Part shown: in pieces, positions 44,262 to 54,144 of the stretch
Numbering within the stretch: position 1 is the stretch's first letter
Layout: each line of letters begins with the position of its first letter
Source of the DNA: SB25 sp050180705
GTDB taxonomy: Bacteria > Bacteroidota > Bacteroidia > Bacteroidales > Tenuifilaceae
Direction: 5' to 3'
Assembly: GCA_050180705.1 (NCBI GenBank)
Contig: JBFXDX010000009.1
Coordinates: 62,001 to 126,000 of the forward strand
Length of the DNA stretch: 64,000 bases
Notes under the pieces: generated by a model
What the model was told of the DNA's origin: nothing
What the model saw: the letters and a program-made list of their open reading frames with translations, nothing else
Databases searched by the model: none
Position numbers and translations under genes: made by a program

Positions 44262-45290
44262 ATGGGAGACACCGTCAGCATTGAGGATTTTTTTAAGAAA
44301 CGACATCATTGCCCCATAATTGATGTCCGTTCTCCTTCGGAATATAATAAAGCACATATTCCGGGCGCAATTAACATTCCTCTTTTCACCGATGATGAAA
44401 GAGCATTGGTAGGAACAAAGTATATACAAGAAAGCAGATATAATGCAGTAATTGCAGGCCTTGATGCTGTTGGTCCCAAATTATCCTCATTCGTAAATAC
44501 AATTCAGAAAATAACAGCAAGCAAAGAGATCCTAGTTTACTGTTGGCGAGGAGGCATGCGCAGCAAAAGCATGACTTGGCTTTTTAATCTTGCAGGATAT
44601 AAAGCCAAAGCACTTGAAGGTGGATATAAATCGTATCGCAGGAAAGCACAGGAATGTTTCGAATCGCCATTCCGGTTAATTGTGATGGGAGGAATGACTG
44701 GCAGTGGAAAAACAGAATTGCTTTTACATCTAAAATCGAAAGGGGAACAGGTTGTAGATCTAGAAGGTCTAGCAAACCACAAAGGTTCTGCATTCGGCTG
44801 GATTGGCCAAGAAAAGCAGCCATCTACAGAATTCTTCGAGAATTTGCTTTTTGAAGAACTACTAAAACTCAATCCTCAGAAGTTGACTTGGGTTGAGGAT
44901 GAAAGTAAAAGCATTGGCACAATTTTTATTCCCCAGTACTTCTACCAGCAAATGATTGTTGCTAAAACAATTTCTATAAATGTTCCTTTTGATGTAAGGT
45001 TAAAGCGTTTAGTTGTTGATTATACGAATTGTAATCCTAATGATCTAATTCAATCCGTCAACAGAATAACAAAGCGGCTTGGCTTTGATAAAGCAAAAAA
45101 ATGTATTGACCTAATTAACCAACAAAAGTTCGAAGAAGCCGTTGCAATTTCTCTGGCATACTACGATAAAACCTACCGTTACGGACTTGAAAATAAAGTC
45201 AATAAACCAATAACTATTGACATTACAGAAGATCTAGATAAAAATATAGAGAACCTTCTTACTCAGAAAGTTCTCTTCGAAAATGTTTAA
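44262..45290 (+). CDS. mnmH: tRNA 2-selenouridine synthase
   Basis: MnmH (YbbB/SelU) replaces sulfur with selenium in 2-thiouridine at tRNA wobble position 34, passing through a geranylated intermediate. The 342-residue protein has the N-terminal rhodanese domain with active-site 'VYCWRGGMRSKSM' (Cys in C-W-R-G-G) and the C-terminal P-loop domain 'VMGGMTGSGKTELLLHL', then 'VDLEGLANHKGSAFGWIG' and 'WVEDESKSIG', all diagnostic. Its presence implies that the organism makes selenophosphate, so a selD gene is expected elsewhere; none lies in this window. Confidence 0.95.
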   Translation: MGDTVSIEDFFKKRHHCPIIDVRSPSEYNKAHIPGAINIPLFTDDERALVGTKYIQESRYNAVIAGLDAVGPKLSSFVNTIQKITASKEILVYCWRGGMRSKSMTWLFNLAGYKAKALEGGYKSYRRKAQECFESPFRLIVMGGMTGSGKTELLLHLKSKGEQVVDLEGLANHKGSAFGWIGQEKQPSTEFFENLLFEELLKLNPQKLTWVEDESKSIGTIFIPQYFYQQMIVAKTISINVPFDVRLKRLVVDYTNCNPNDLIQSVNRITKRLGFDKAKKCIDLINQQKFEEAVAISLAYYDKTYRYGLENKVNKPITIDITEDLDKNIENLLTQKVLFENV

Positions 45291-45302
45291 TCCCTTTAAA
45301 TC

Positions 45303-46133
45303 TTATCTATTAATTGTTCCTGGATTTACACACATCACAGGAATCTTAGAGTTGTTAGCTATAATATACTGTTCTTGCGCACCAAAAACATAATCGGTGA
45401 AATCTAAATTTGGAGTAGTCATTATAAGAATTAAATCGGCCTCAATATCAACTGCAAGATTAACTATTTCCTCCTGAAAACTCTTACCCTTGGCTGCATT
45501 GTGAATCTCGGAATCTATATTATAGTTTTCCATATGCTTCTTGGCAAAGGCCAAATTGTAATTTATTTTCTTCTGAACTCCAGAGTCGAAAGCATTAGGA
45601 ATTATAATATGAATTTTGGTGTTATACTGTGATGCCACCTGAATGGCCCATTGAATCTTTTCCTTTTCCTCGTCGCGAAAATCAATTGGCATAACCATAT
45701 GCTCAAAAACGTTCTGATGAGAAGGTTCATCCTGAACAACCAAAAAAGGAATCTCTGAACCTGCAATAACCTTAAGAGCCCAACTGCCAGTTAATTTCTG
45801 AACACCCTTTATTCCATGCGTTCCCATTATAACCATGCTTGCCTGTATTTCACTAGCATATTCACTGATGGTATCGAAGATATTACCTTCAAGCAATGTG
45901 GTTTTTACATCAATACTATATTGTGATTTAATTCTGGATTGCTCATTTTTAAACTTTTCACGAGCATCTTCCTCTGATATTTTTCCTTTAGAAAATATTC
46001 CGCCACCTTGCATCACATGCACCAACTCCACCAAATCGCCTTCCTTGAAGAACTTAACAGCATATTTCAAAGCATACTCGGGAATAGGTGTAAAATCCCA
46101 CGGAATTAAGTATTTAAAAGATTTTGCGTCCAT
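45303..46133 (-). CDS. tandem universal stress protein
   Basis: This 276-residue cytoplasmic protein is made of two UspA folds. The first half has 'LIPWDFTPIPEYALKYAVKFFKEGD' and 'ASMVIMGTHGIKGVQKLTGSWALKVIAGSEIPFLVVQ' (G-x-x-G-x9-G-S/T-like nucleotide motif). The second half has 'HMVMPIDFRDEEKEKIQWAIQVASQYNTKIHII' and a more diverged ending. Only the first half looks able to bind ATP. It converges on mnmH with a 12-bp gap and lies 100 bp downstream of the polyprenyl synthase gene. Confidence 0.9.
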   Translation of the reverse strand: MDAKSFKYLIPWDFTPIPEYALKYAVKFFKEGDLVELVHVMQGGGIFSKGKISEEDAREKFKNEQSRIKSQYSIDVKTTLLEGNIFDTISEYASEIQASMVIMGTHGIKGVQKLTGSWALKVIAGSEIPFLVVQDEPSHQNVFEHMVMPIDFRDEEKEKIQWAIQVASQYNTKIHIIIPNAFDSGVQKKINYNLAFAKKHMENYNIDSEIHNAAKGKSFQEEIVNLAVDIEADLILIMTTPNLDFTDYVFGAQEQYIIANNSKIPVMCVNPGTINR

Positions 46134-46233
46134 AGTGGTACTTTTAACAGTTAGTCTGGATAAAATTTATATAAATTTAGTAAAGTTTATCAACAAACAA
46201 TTCTCCCCACCAAATCTTTTTGAATCTCTTATA

Positions 46234-47208
46234 TTAATTATTTCTTTTTAGCAATCTATCAGCAATATCGTATAAAACAACCTTTCTCTCCTTCGACATA
46301 GAAATACTTTCTAAAGCATTGATTGCTGAATGAAAATAATCTTTTATCAAATCTTCAACAATAATTTGGACACTTACCTGATAATACATGTCTGTAATCC
46401 GACTAATCTTCTCATCACGATTCATAGAAAAATCAGCCATAGTATTACTAAAAATCTCTGCAGATTTTGAATCAAGCAGTTTAAGCGTTTCTATAGTTAA
46501 AATGGTTTTTTTATTGGCGACAATATCTCCACCAATTTTCTTTCCAAATGTATTAACATCGCCAAATGTATCAAGCAAATCATCCTGAAGTTGAAATGCC
46601 ATACCTAAACAACGACCAAATTCACCAATTTTATCTATATCATGTTGGCTGGCACCACCTATAACTGCACCAATTTCCAACGCGCCTTTAAGTAATATTG
46701 ATGTTTTTAACTCTATCATCTTTAAGTACTCATCCCGGGTAACGTTACTGCGACTCTCAAAGTCCATGTCGTACTGTTGTCCCTCACAAATTCCTAAAGC
46801 AAATGAACTAAAAACATTAAGTACTTGTGGTAAGTATTTAGGGCTAACGGTTGCCAACTTCTGATATGCAAGTATAGTCATTGCATCACCCGAAAGAATA
46901 GCAATATTATTATCCCATTTCTGATGGACAGTCTCCTGTCCTCGCCTAATGCTGGCATTATCCATAATATCATCGTGTACCAAAGTGAAGTTATGGAAAA
47001 TCTCAACTGCAACAGATGGATTTATGGCAAGTTCTATATCATCTGAAAAAACATTACATCCAGCCAAAACCAGTATTGGACGAATTCTTTTGCCTCCAAT
47101 ACTAAGAATATAACTAATTGGTTCGTAAAGATTTTTAGGATCGTTTTCGAACTTTAAGTTTAAAAAGGAATTTGCAACTATCTCGTTTAGTTGACTAAAA
47201 CTATACAT
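46234..47208 (-). CDS. polyprenyl diphosphate synthase
   Basis: This 324-residue trans-isoprenyl diphosphate synthase makes C20-C40 chains for menaquinone side chains or related lipids. It has the first Asp-rich motif 'LVHDDIMDNASIRRG' (D-D-x-x-D), the preceding 'GGKRIRPILVL', and the second Asp-rich motif 'FQLQDDLLDTFGD'. The length and motifs fit the octaprenyl/geranylgeranyl synthase group; chain length cannot be read with confidence. It starts one base after the stop of the upstream RND/MMPL gene, so the pair is one operon. Confidence 0.93.
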   Translation of the reverse strand: MYSFSQLNEIVANSFLNLKFENDPKNLYEPISYILSIGGKRIRPILVLAGCNVFSDDIELAINPSVAVEIFHNFTLVHDDIMDNASIRRGQETVHQKWDNNIAILSGDAMTILAYQKLATVSPKYLPQVLNVFSSFALGICEGQQYDMDFESRSNVTRDEYLKMIELKTSILLKGALEIGAVIGGASQHDIDKIGEFGRCLGMAFQLQDDLLDTFGDVNTFGKKIGGDIVANKKTILTIETLKLLDSKSAEIFSNTMADFSMNRDEKISRITDMYYQVSVQIIVEDLIKDYFHSAINALESISMSKERKVVLYDIADRLLKRNN

Positions 47209-47209
47209 A

Positions 47210-49585
47210 CTAGTGTTGTTTTTCTATTTCTGCATCATCCTCAAATCCTGTAGCTATTTCAAGAGAAGGCTCATCCTCTGGCTCTATTTCGGTACAGGAC
47301 ACTCTATCGAATTTCAATAAAACAGAGGGAAGTATAAATAGATTTGCAAGAACAGCGAATAGTAAAGTTAATGCAACCAATAACCCTAACGACTGTGTAC
47401 CCCCAAATCGAGATGCTGCAAAAACGCCAAATCCAAAGAATAAAACTATCGATGTATAGATCATGCTGATACCTGTCTCACTAATAGCATATATCACAGA
47501 TTCCTTTGTATTACGATTAGTACGTCGTAATTCCTGACGATACTTGGATAGAAAATGAATGGAATTATCCACAGCAATACCGAATGCAATGCTAAATACA
47601 ATAACAGTGCTTGGTTTAAGATTTATACCTAAATATCCCATTGCGGCGGCAGTAAGAATTAGCGGAACCATATTTATTCCCACAGCAAACATTACCATCT
47701 TCGCCTTACGGAATAACCAGGCTATTGTTAAGGAGATTATTACAATAGCTAGCATTAAACTAGTTACCAAACTGTGAATTAAATAATCGATACCTTTAGA
47801 GTAAACAACACTAGCACCAGCAACTAAAACTTTAGGAGATTGCTCTTGAAAAACGGTATCAACATCGGTTTTAATACTGTCGAATAGTTTTGTCATTTTT
47901 ACAGATCCAACATCGGCAACATTATACATTACCCGAACATATCGGCCAGATGAATCGACCATTTTGGCGAACATATCACTTATTCCAATACTCTTAGGCA
48001 AATAAGATAGGATAAATGCTCGTTCGAATGCTCCTGGAAGTTTATATTGCGACTCGTTGCCATTAAAATATGCCTGTCGTGCAAACTTTGAAGCTTCAAT
48101 AATTGAGAGAGGTTTAGACAACTCTGAATATTTCTTTAATCTCTCCTGAAGAATATCAATTTTTGTAAAAGTTGCGGCACTTAAATATCCATTAGGTTTT
48201 TCGGTATCGTAAATTATTTCTAGTGGCATTATGCCAGTAAAATTTTTCTCAAAAAACTTAAGATCTCTATAAACTGGATGATTTCTAGGAATGTCATCAA
48301 CCATATATCCCTTAGCCTTAATTAGAGAAACACCAACAAGTCCAACAATCACAAAAAGTGCACTTGTCACAAAAACAGTTTTACGTTTATATAGAGTTGT
48401 AACAACAATTCTTGAAATAGCTGATTTAAATCCACTATTAGATAAATGCTTAAGATGCCTTTCCTTGGGATTCGGTAAAAAACTAAATATTATTGGTATG
48501 GTTATTAATGAGATAAAGAAAATACCGATAACATTTATCGAAGCAATAACACCGAATTCTCTTAATATCTGAGTTTTAGTTACGATAAAAGTTGCAAAAC
48601 CTGCTGCGGTTGTTAGATTGGTAAGGAAAGTAGCACTACCAATCCTAATAATCACACGATACAACGCCTTAACGCGATTTCCATGATGATAAAACTCGTG
48701 ATGGAACTTATTAATAAGATAAATACAATTGGGAACTCCAATAATAATCAACAAAGGAGGCACTACACCCGTTAATAGAGTTAAATCGTAACCAAAGAGT
48801 GACAGCGATCCAAGTGACCATACAACAGCAATACCAACCACAAACATTGATATCGCCACAATTTTAAACGATCGAAAAAGAATTAAAAGTATCAGAGTGG
48901 TAACTATAACGGCCAACGCAACAAACAAGAACATCTCATACTTTATCATCTCACCAACAGTAACCCTTATGTACGGTAAACCCGAATATCTTAACCGGTT
49001 ATCTGTTTCATTTTCGTAAATTTTACAGGTATCAACAATGTTAGCAATTAATCCAATTCTTTCCTTTTTGGTAATCTTTTCGCGATTTAATGTAACAAGC
49101 ATTAAATAGGCATGCGTATCGGGATTGTAAAGCATTCCCTTATAAAAAGCCTGAGAACAAAATTCCTTCGAAGAACTGTCAATTTCGACAACAGTTTCGT
49201 CAGCATTAAAAATTCGCTTAGGCTCAAATTTCTTGAGAGAATTGTTTTTAACCAAATTAACTGCATCAATTGCAGAAAAAACCTGTTCTACGCCATCAAT
49301 AGTCAATAGTTTTGCCTCTAACTGACGCCAATATTCAATATGATCATTAGAAAAGAAATTACTATCCTGCAAACCAATAACCATAATATTTTCACCTTTA
49401 CCAAAAAGACTACTTACTCGATCGTTTATGATAAAAACGCTATCGGTTTGAGGTAATAGTGGCGCCGGTTTATAGGATAATTTTACAAATTGGGCTTCCC
49501 ATCCCATGAAAGCAGTAACACCCAAAATTATTGCAAGTAACACTACTCTAGCCCTTAGTATTGCCTTTGCTACATTATGAAACAT
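47210..49585 (-). CDS. RND/MMPL-superfamily exporter
   Basis: This 791-residue inner-membrane protein has the RND layout: TM1, a large periplasmic loop (about residues 35-205), TM2-6, a second TM (about 405), a second periplasmic loop and TM8-12. Recognisable pieces are 'NRVKALYRVIIRIGSATFLTNLTTAAGFATFIVT' and 'GIAVDNSIHFLSKYRQELRR...SVIYAISETGISMIYTSIVLFFGFG' with the proton-relay type Asp. Members move lipids or hydrophobic compounds (MmpL, hopanoid HpnN). Being one base from a polyprenyl synthase gene, a lipid or isoprenoid cargo is a reasonable guess. Confidence 0.88.
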   Translation of the reverse strand: MFHNVAKAILRARVVLLAIILGVTAFMGWEAQFVKLSYKPAPLLPQTDSVFIINDRVSSLFGKGENIMVIGLQDSNFFSNDHIEYWRQLEAKLLTIDGVEQVFSAIDAVNLVKNNSLKKFEPKRIFNADETVVEIDSSSKEFCSQAFYKGMLYNPDTHAYLMLVTLNREKITKKERIGLIANIVDTCKIYENETDNRLRYSGLPYIRVTVGEMIKYEMFLFVALAVIVTTLILLILFRSFKIVAISMFVVGIAVVWSLGSLSLFGYDLTLLTGVVPPLLIIIGVPNCIYLINKFHHEFYHHGNRVKALYRVIIRIGSATFLTNLTTAAGFATFIVTKTQILREFGVIASINVIGIFFISLITIPIIFSFLPNPKERHLKHLSNSGFKSAISRIVVTTLYKRKTVFVTSALFVIVGLVGVSLIKAKGYMVDDIPRNHPVYRDLKFFEKNFTGIMPLEIIYDTEKPNGYLSAATFTKIDILQERLKKYSELSKPLSIIEASKFARQAYFNGNESQYKLPGAFERAFILSYLPKSIGISDMFAKMVDSSGRYVRVMYNVADVGSVKMTKLFDSIKTDVDTVFQEQSPKVLVAGASVVYSKGIDYLIHSLVTSLMLAIVIISLTIAWLFRKAKMVMFAVGINMVPLILTAAAMGYLGINLKPSTVIVFSIAFGIAVDNSIHFLSKYRQELRRTNRNTKESVIYAISETGISMIYTSIVLFFGFGVFAASRFGGTQSLGLLVALTLLFAVLANLFILPSVLLKFDRVSCTEIEPEDEPSLEIATGFEDDAEIEKQH

Positions 49586-49889
49586 ACCTAATCTTCTTTT
49601 TTTGAAACTAGCGAATATAGCCCTATTTTGAATGAATCACAATTTTAAAGGCGATCTGGTAAACAATTTATTATGAAAATAGTCCATACAGTTACAATTG
49701 TGATGCTTATAAATATTCAACTAAACATTTTATGAAAATTATCGTCGTTACGATCTGTGATATATTTACATAAAAAAATACAATAAATTCAGAAGAAAGA
49801 ATATCGGGTCTAATTTTAACAATAATTTTTTATTTCTAGTGGATACGTTTAAATTTGCAGCGATCAATAAATTAGCATAAAATTTCTTT
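49586..49889. other. 304-bp AT-rich divergent intergenic region
   Basis: This lies between the MMPL exporter and Na/Pi cotransporter genes. It holds the plus-strand promoter at 49828-49857. No matching minus-strand box, ORF or hairpin was noticed. Confidence 0.5.
49828..49857 (+). promoter_or_regulatory. promoter of the Na/Pi cotransporter gene
   Basis: TTT (49828-49830), 19 bases, then TAAATTTG (49850-49857, exact), 32 bases before the ATG at 49890. Confidence 0.5.
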
Positions 49890-51620
49890 ATGAGTTACGG
49901 CATACTTGACTTTTTAAACCTTTTAGGTTCGCTTGGTTTGTTTTTGTTTGGAATGAAGATGATGAGCGAATCCTTACAAAAGGTTGCTGGGGACAAAATG
50001 AGATCCATTCTTTCCTCAATGACATCGAACCGGTTTATGGGAATTCTGACCGGATTATTAGTAACCATGGTGATACAATCCTCATCGGCAACCACAGTTA
50101 TGGTGGTTAGTTTTGTTAATGCAGGATTACTAACGCTGGTTCAATCTATTGGTGTAATTATGGGAGCCAATATTGGGACAACGGTAACAGCTTGGTTAAT
50201 CTCACTGCTTGGATTTAAGTTTAGTATTGTCCTTATTGCAATACCGCTAATTGGACTTGGGTTTCCACTTTTGTTTTCGAAAAAAACTTCGTTAAAATCA
50301 TGGGGTGAATTAGTTGTTGGATTTTCTTTACTTTTCATTGGCCTAGATTTTCTCAAAAATTCTGTACCAAGAATCGATCAAAGTCCTGAACTCTTTTCCT
50401 TTCTAACCAATTATGCAAACTTAGGTTACTTATCGGTTCTGATATTCCTTTTGATTGGTACTCTGTTAACCATTGTTATTCAATCATCGAGTGCAACTAT
50501 GGCACTCACATTGGTAATGTGCAGCCAAGGCTGGATTTCTTTTGATTTGGCAGCAGCAATGGTACTTGGCGAAAACATAGGAACAACCATTACCGCTAAC
50601 ATCGCAGCATTTGTTGGAAATGCTTCAGCAAAACGAGCAGCACGGGCTCATCTTATTTTCAATTTACTTGGTGTTACTTGGATGCTGATAGTTTTCCATC
50701 CTTACACTAAAATCATTGGCAAACTCATGGTTGATTATACTGGAAATTCTCCATTCTCTGATATAGCCAGTGTGCCTATTGCACTTAGTATTTTTCACAC
50801 CAGTTTTAATTTAATCAATACAAGCATGCTGGTTTGGTTTACTCCATTAATCGTTAAGATTGTAACATGGATTGTTCCCGCTAAAAAGGAAGAGGATGAA
50901 GAGTTCCGATTAGTACATATCAATATTGGATTACTATCGACAGCAGAACTATCTTTGGTTCAAGCAAACAAAGAAACCCTGATATTTGCAAAGAGAACCA
51001 ACAAAATGTTTGGATTCGTAAAATTGCTTTTTAACGAAACCAACGATAAAGATTTCGATAATATTTTCCAAAGAATCGAAAAATACGAAGGCATTAGTGA
51101 CAGAGTTGAAGTAGAAATTGCTACATATTTAAATAAAGTATCTACCTATGAACTAAGCGATGAAAGTTCTCGGAAACTTCAAGCAATGTTCCGGATCATA
51201 AGCGAAATTGAATCCGTTGCAGATAGTAATTATGCTCTTGCTCGTACAATGAAAAGAAAGCGTGATTCGAAAATTTGGTTTAGTCAAGAAATTCGAAACA
51301 ACATGAATAAAATGTTCGAGTTGCTAGATGAGGCCATCTCAATAATGATTCAAAATCTGGAAGCTGGACAGAAAAATCCCAATATCAACCTTGGACCTGT
51401 ATACGATGTTGAAGAGCGAATTAATAATCTTCGAGAACTTCTAAAAGAAGATCACATTAAGAATGTAGAGGCCAATAAGTATAAATACCAAACAGGGGTG
51501 ATTTATAGCGATTTGTTCAACGATTGTGAGAAAATGGGCGATTACATAATCAATGTATCAGAAGCTATTGCCGAAATCGAAAAACCAGTTAAGGCAAAAG
51601 GATACATTCCCTTAAAATAA
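49890..51620 (+). CDS. Na/Pi cotransporter family protein with PhoU-like tail
   Basis: This 576-residue protein imports phosphate with sodium. Its membrane part contains the inverted pair of QSSS motifs typical of the PNaS/NptA family: 'VIQSSSATTVMVVSFVNAG...GVIMGANIGTTVTAW' and 'VIQSSSATMALTLVMCSQG...AMVLGENIGTTITANIAA'. After about residue 330 a cytoplasmic PhoU-like helical region follows ('NKMFELLDEAISIMIQNLEAGQ'), common in bacterial members. It is monocistronic with its own promoter and terminator. Confidence 0.94.
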   Translation: MSYGILDFLNLLGSLGLFLFGMKMMSESLQKVAGDKMRSILSSMTSNRFMGILTGLLVTMVIQSSSATTVMVVSFVNAGLLTLVQSIGVIMGANIGTTVTAWLISLLGFKFSIVLIAIPLIGLGFPLLFSKKTSLKSWGELVVGFSLLFIGLDFLKNSVPRIDQSPELFSFLTNYANLGYLSVLIFLLIGTLLTIVIQSSSATMALTLVMCSQGWISFDLAAAMVLGENIGTTITANIAAFVGNASAKRAARAHLIFNLLGVTWMLIVFHPYTKIIGKLMVDYTGNSPFSDIASVPIALSIFHTSFNLINTSMLVWFTPLIVKIVTWIVPAKKEEDEEFRLVHINIGLLSTAELSLVQANKETLIFAKRTNKMFGFVKLLFNETNDKDFDNIFQRIEKYEGISDRVEVEIATYLNKVSTYELSDESSRKLQAMFRIISEIESVADSNYALARTMKRKRDSKIWFSQEIRNNMNKMFELLDEAISIMIQNLEAGQKNPNINLGPVYDVEERINNLRELLKEDHIKNVEANKYKYQTGVIYSDLFNDCEKMGDYIINVSEAIAEIEKPVKAKGYIPLK

Positions 51621-51641
51621 AGACAGAGAGAAGAGATAAAT

Positions 51642-51669
51642 AAAAAAGGCGGGAAATCCCGCCTTTTTT
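51642..51669. terminator. bidirectional terminator
   Basis: A 13-bp stem (51642-51654 with 51657-51669) is GC-rich at the top and flanked by A6/T6. It ends the Na/Pi gene on plus and atpG on minus, and overlaps the atpG stop codon. Confidence 0.9.
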
Positions 51670-52543
51670 ATTCTTTAAGAGCGTTCGCTCCTGAAACAAT
51701 TTCGAGTATTTCGTTTGTAATCGCGGCTTGCCGCGCTTTGTTATAATCCAACACTAAATCACCCAGTAAAGTAGTTGCATTCTCAGTTGCCTGATGCATA
51801 GCAGTCATTCGAGCGCCATGCTCAGCAGCAGAACTCTCTAAAATTGCAGAATGCAATTTATTTAAAAGATAATACGGAAGTAACTTATTAAGCAAACGAA
51901 TAGGATCGGGTTCAATTATTGGTTTATTAGCAGAAACTTTACTATTAATTTCCTTTTCTTTAATAATTGGTAATAACGTTTCTGTAATCTGCAATTGAGA
52001 AGATGCATTCTTAAATCGATTATAAACAAGTTCTACCCTGTCAACCTTTCCTGATGTATATAAATTAAAAACTTCCTCGAAGATCTGTCGGGTAAAATCA
52101 ATCCTAGGCTTATCAACAAAAGAATGTTCCAACGATTTAATTGGGTATTTCCCCCTACGAAGAACATCTTCGCCCTTTTTACCCAAACAAAAAAATGTAA
52201 TTTTTGAATGTGGATTTTCACTGAGCAAATTATTATAAGTATGTATTGCTGTTTTAATGATATTGGCATTAAATGCACCACACATACTATTGTTCGAGGT
52301 AACAACAAGAATAATTGAATTACGAACCTCCTTACGCCATCCTACATAACTAACACTTTGCTCTTTTGAAGAAGAAACACTATCAACTAAAAAAAGAACC
52401 TTTTCGTTAAATGGCCTGAACTTAATAAGATTATTCTGTGCCTTTTTGAACTTGGCTGCAGAAACCATCTTCATTGCACTTGTAATCTTCTTGGTAGACG
52501 ATACCGAAGAAATCCTTGTACGTATTTCTTTAAGATTAGGCAT
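51668..52543 (-). CDS. atpG: ATP synthase F1 gamma subunit
   Basis: This 291-residue central-stalk subunit has the family ends intact: N-terminal 'LKEIRTRISSVSSTKKITSAMKMVSAAKFKKAQ' and C-terminal 'SAAEHGARMTAMHQATENATTLLGDLVLDYNKARQAAITNEILEIVSGANAL'. It is the last gene of the bactofilin-atpI-like-atpBEFHAG operon, 8 bp after atpA, and runs into the terminator at 51642-51669. Confidence 0.97.
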   Translation of the reverse strand: MPNLKEIRTRISSVSSTKKITSAMKMVSAAKFKKAQNNLIKFRPFNEKVLFLVDSVSSSKEQSVSYVGWRKEVRNSIILVVTSNNSMCGAFNANIIKTAIHTYNNLLSENPHSKITFFCLGKKGEDVLRRGKYPIKSLEHSFVDKPRIDFTRQIFEEVFNLYTSGKVDRVELVYNRFKNASSQLQITETLLPIIKEKEINSKVSANKPIIEPDPIRLLNKLLPYYLLNKLHSAILESSAAEHGARMTAMHQATENATTLLGDLVLDYNKARQAAITNEILEIVSGANALKE

Positions 52544-52551
52544 CAGTGTCC

Positions 52552-54129
52552 TTACTTATAATTTTTTACAACTTCACCCGCCAAAGCAGTTAATGCATCC
52601 GCAATCTCATCGGAAAATTCACCAGCGGCAATTTTATCCAACTCAGCTTTTAACTTAATCTGACATCTACCTAAGAAGTCTTTTTCAAAATCACGAACCT
52701 TTCCGACAGCTATCTCTTTAAGTAAGCCACGCGCACCACAGAAGATAATCGCAATCTGCTGCTCAACAGGTAGTGGCTGATATTGCCCTTGCTTTAATAT
52801 TTCAACGTTTTTCGATCCCTTATCCAATACAGATAACGTTGCTGCATCTAAATCTGAACCAAACTTAGAAAAAGCTTCGAGTTCTCGATACTGAGCCTGA
52901 TCTAGTTTTAGCGTACCTGCAACCTTGCGCATTGATTTAATTTGGGCTTTACCTCCAACTCGAGATACAGAAATACCAACATTAATAGCAGGGCGAACAC
53001 CATTGTTGAACAGGTTGGATTCTAGGAATATCTGCCCATCGGTAATTGAAATCACATTGGTTGGAATATATGCCGAAACGTCTCCTGCTTGAGTCTCAAT
53101 AATTGGTAATGCAGTAAGCGATCCTCCACCTCGAACTATTGACTTCAACGATTCAGGTAAATCATTCATCTTCGATGCAATTTCATCGGAGGCAATGATT
53201 TTGGCCGCTCGTTCAAGTAATCTTGAATGAAGATAGAAAACGTCGCCAGGATAAGCTTCTCGTCCAGGAGGTCTTCGAAGTAACAAAGAAACTTCACGAT
53301 AAGAAACAGCCTGCTTCGATAAATCGTCATAAACAACTAAAGCATGACGTCCTGTATCTCTAAAATACTCACCAATTGTTGCACCGGCAAAAGGTGCATA
53401 GAATTGCATTGCGGCAGGATCCGATGCTGTAGAAACAACAATAGTTGTATATTCCATAGCACCATGCTGTTCTAATGTCTTTGCAATATTAGCAACTGTT
53501 GATCCTTTTTGACCAATAGCAACATAAATACAATAGACAGGATCGCCCTTAAGATAATTGTTGCGCTGATTTATAATTGTATCAATAGCAATAGCTGTTT
53601 TACCAGTTTGTCTATCACCAATAATCAACTCACGCTGTCCTCGACCGATTGGAATCATCGAGTCGATAGCCTTTAAGCCAGTTTGCAATGGTTCAGTTAC
53701 AGGTTGACGGTAAATTACGCCAGGCGCCTTTCGTTCCAATGAAAGATTATACAATTTGCCAGTTATCGGACCTTGTCCATCAATTGGTTCTCCAAGAGTA
53801 TTTACAACTCTACCCAAAAGGCCATCACCAACGTTTATAGAAGCAATTGTTCCTAAACTCTTTACGCGATCTCCCTCTTTAACTTTCTCGGTATCACCAA
53901 GTAAAACAGCACCAACATTATCTTCTTCAAGGTTTAGAATGATTCCTTTAACTCCAGAATCAAACTCAACCAACTCGTTCGATTTTACATTATTCAAACC
54001 ATAAATACGAGCAATTCCATCGCTAACCTGAAGAACAAAGCCTACCTCTTCAAACTTAGCACGCTGATTTAACTTCTCAAGCTCGTTTTTAATTAGTTCG
54101 GAAATTTCCGATGGTTTTATTTCTGCCAT
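52552..54129 (-). CDS. atpA: ATP synthase F1 alpha subunit
   Basis: This is the non-catalytic nucleotide-binding subunit, 525 residues. It has the Walker A 'GDRQTGKTAIAIDTI', 'GQKGSTVANIAKTLEQHGAMEYT', 'YFRDTGRHALVVYDDLSKQAVSYREVSLLLRRPPGREAYPGDVFY' and the arginine-finger region 'PALPTNVISITDGQIFLESNLF...RPAINVGISVSRVGG' in family order. Its length is normal (about 502-525). It sits between atpH (15 bp) and atpG (8 bp). Confidence 0.98.
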   Translation of the reverse strand: MAEIKPSEISELIKNELEKLNQRAKFEEVGFVLQVSDGIARIYGLNNVKSNELVEFDSGVKGIILNLEEDNVGAVLLGDTEKVKEGDRVKSLGTIASINVGDGLLGRVVNTLGEPIDGQGPITGKLYNLSLERKAPGVIYRQPVTEPLQTGLKAIDSMIPIGRGQRELIIGDRQTGKTAIAIDTIINQRNNYLKGDPVYCIYVAIGQKGSTVANIAKTLEQHGAMEYTTIVVSTASDPAAMQFYAPFAGATIGEYFRDTGRHALVVYDDLSKQAVSYREVSLLLRRPPGREAYPGDVFYLHSRLLERAAKIIASDEIASKMNDLPESLKSIVRGGGSLTALPIIETQAGDVSAYIPTNVISITDGQIFLESNLFNNGVRPAINVGISVSRVGGKAQIKSMRKVAGTLKLDQAQYRELEAFSKFGSDLDAATLSVLDKGSKNVEILKQGQYQPLPVEQQIAIIFCGARGLLKEIAVGKVRDFEKDFLGRCQIKLKAELDKIAAGEFSDEIADALTALAGEVVKNYK

Positions 54130-54144
54130 ATGGTTTAAATTTAC

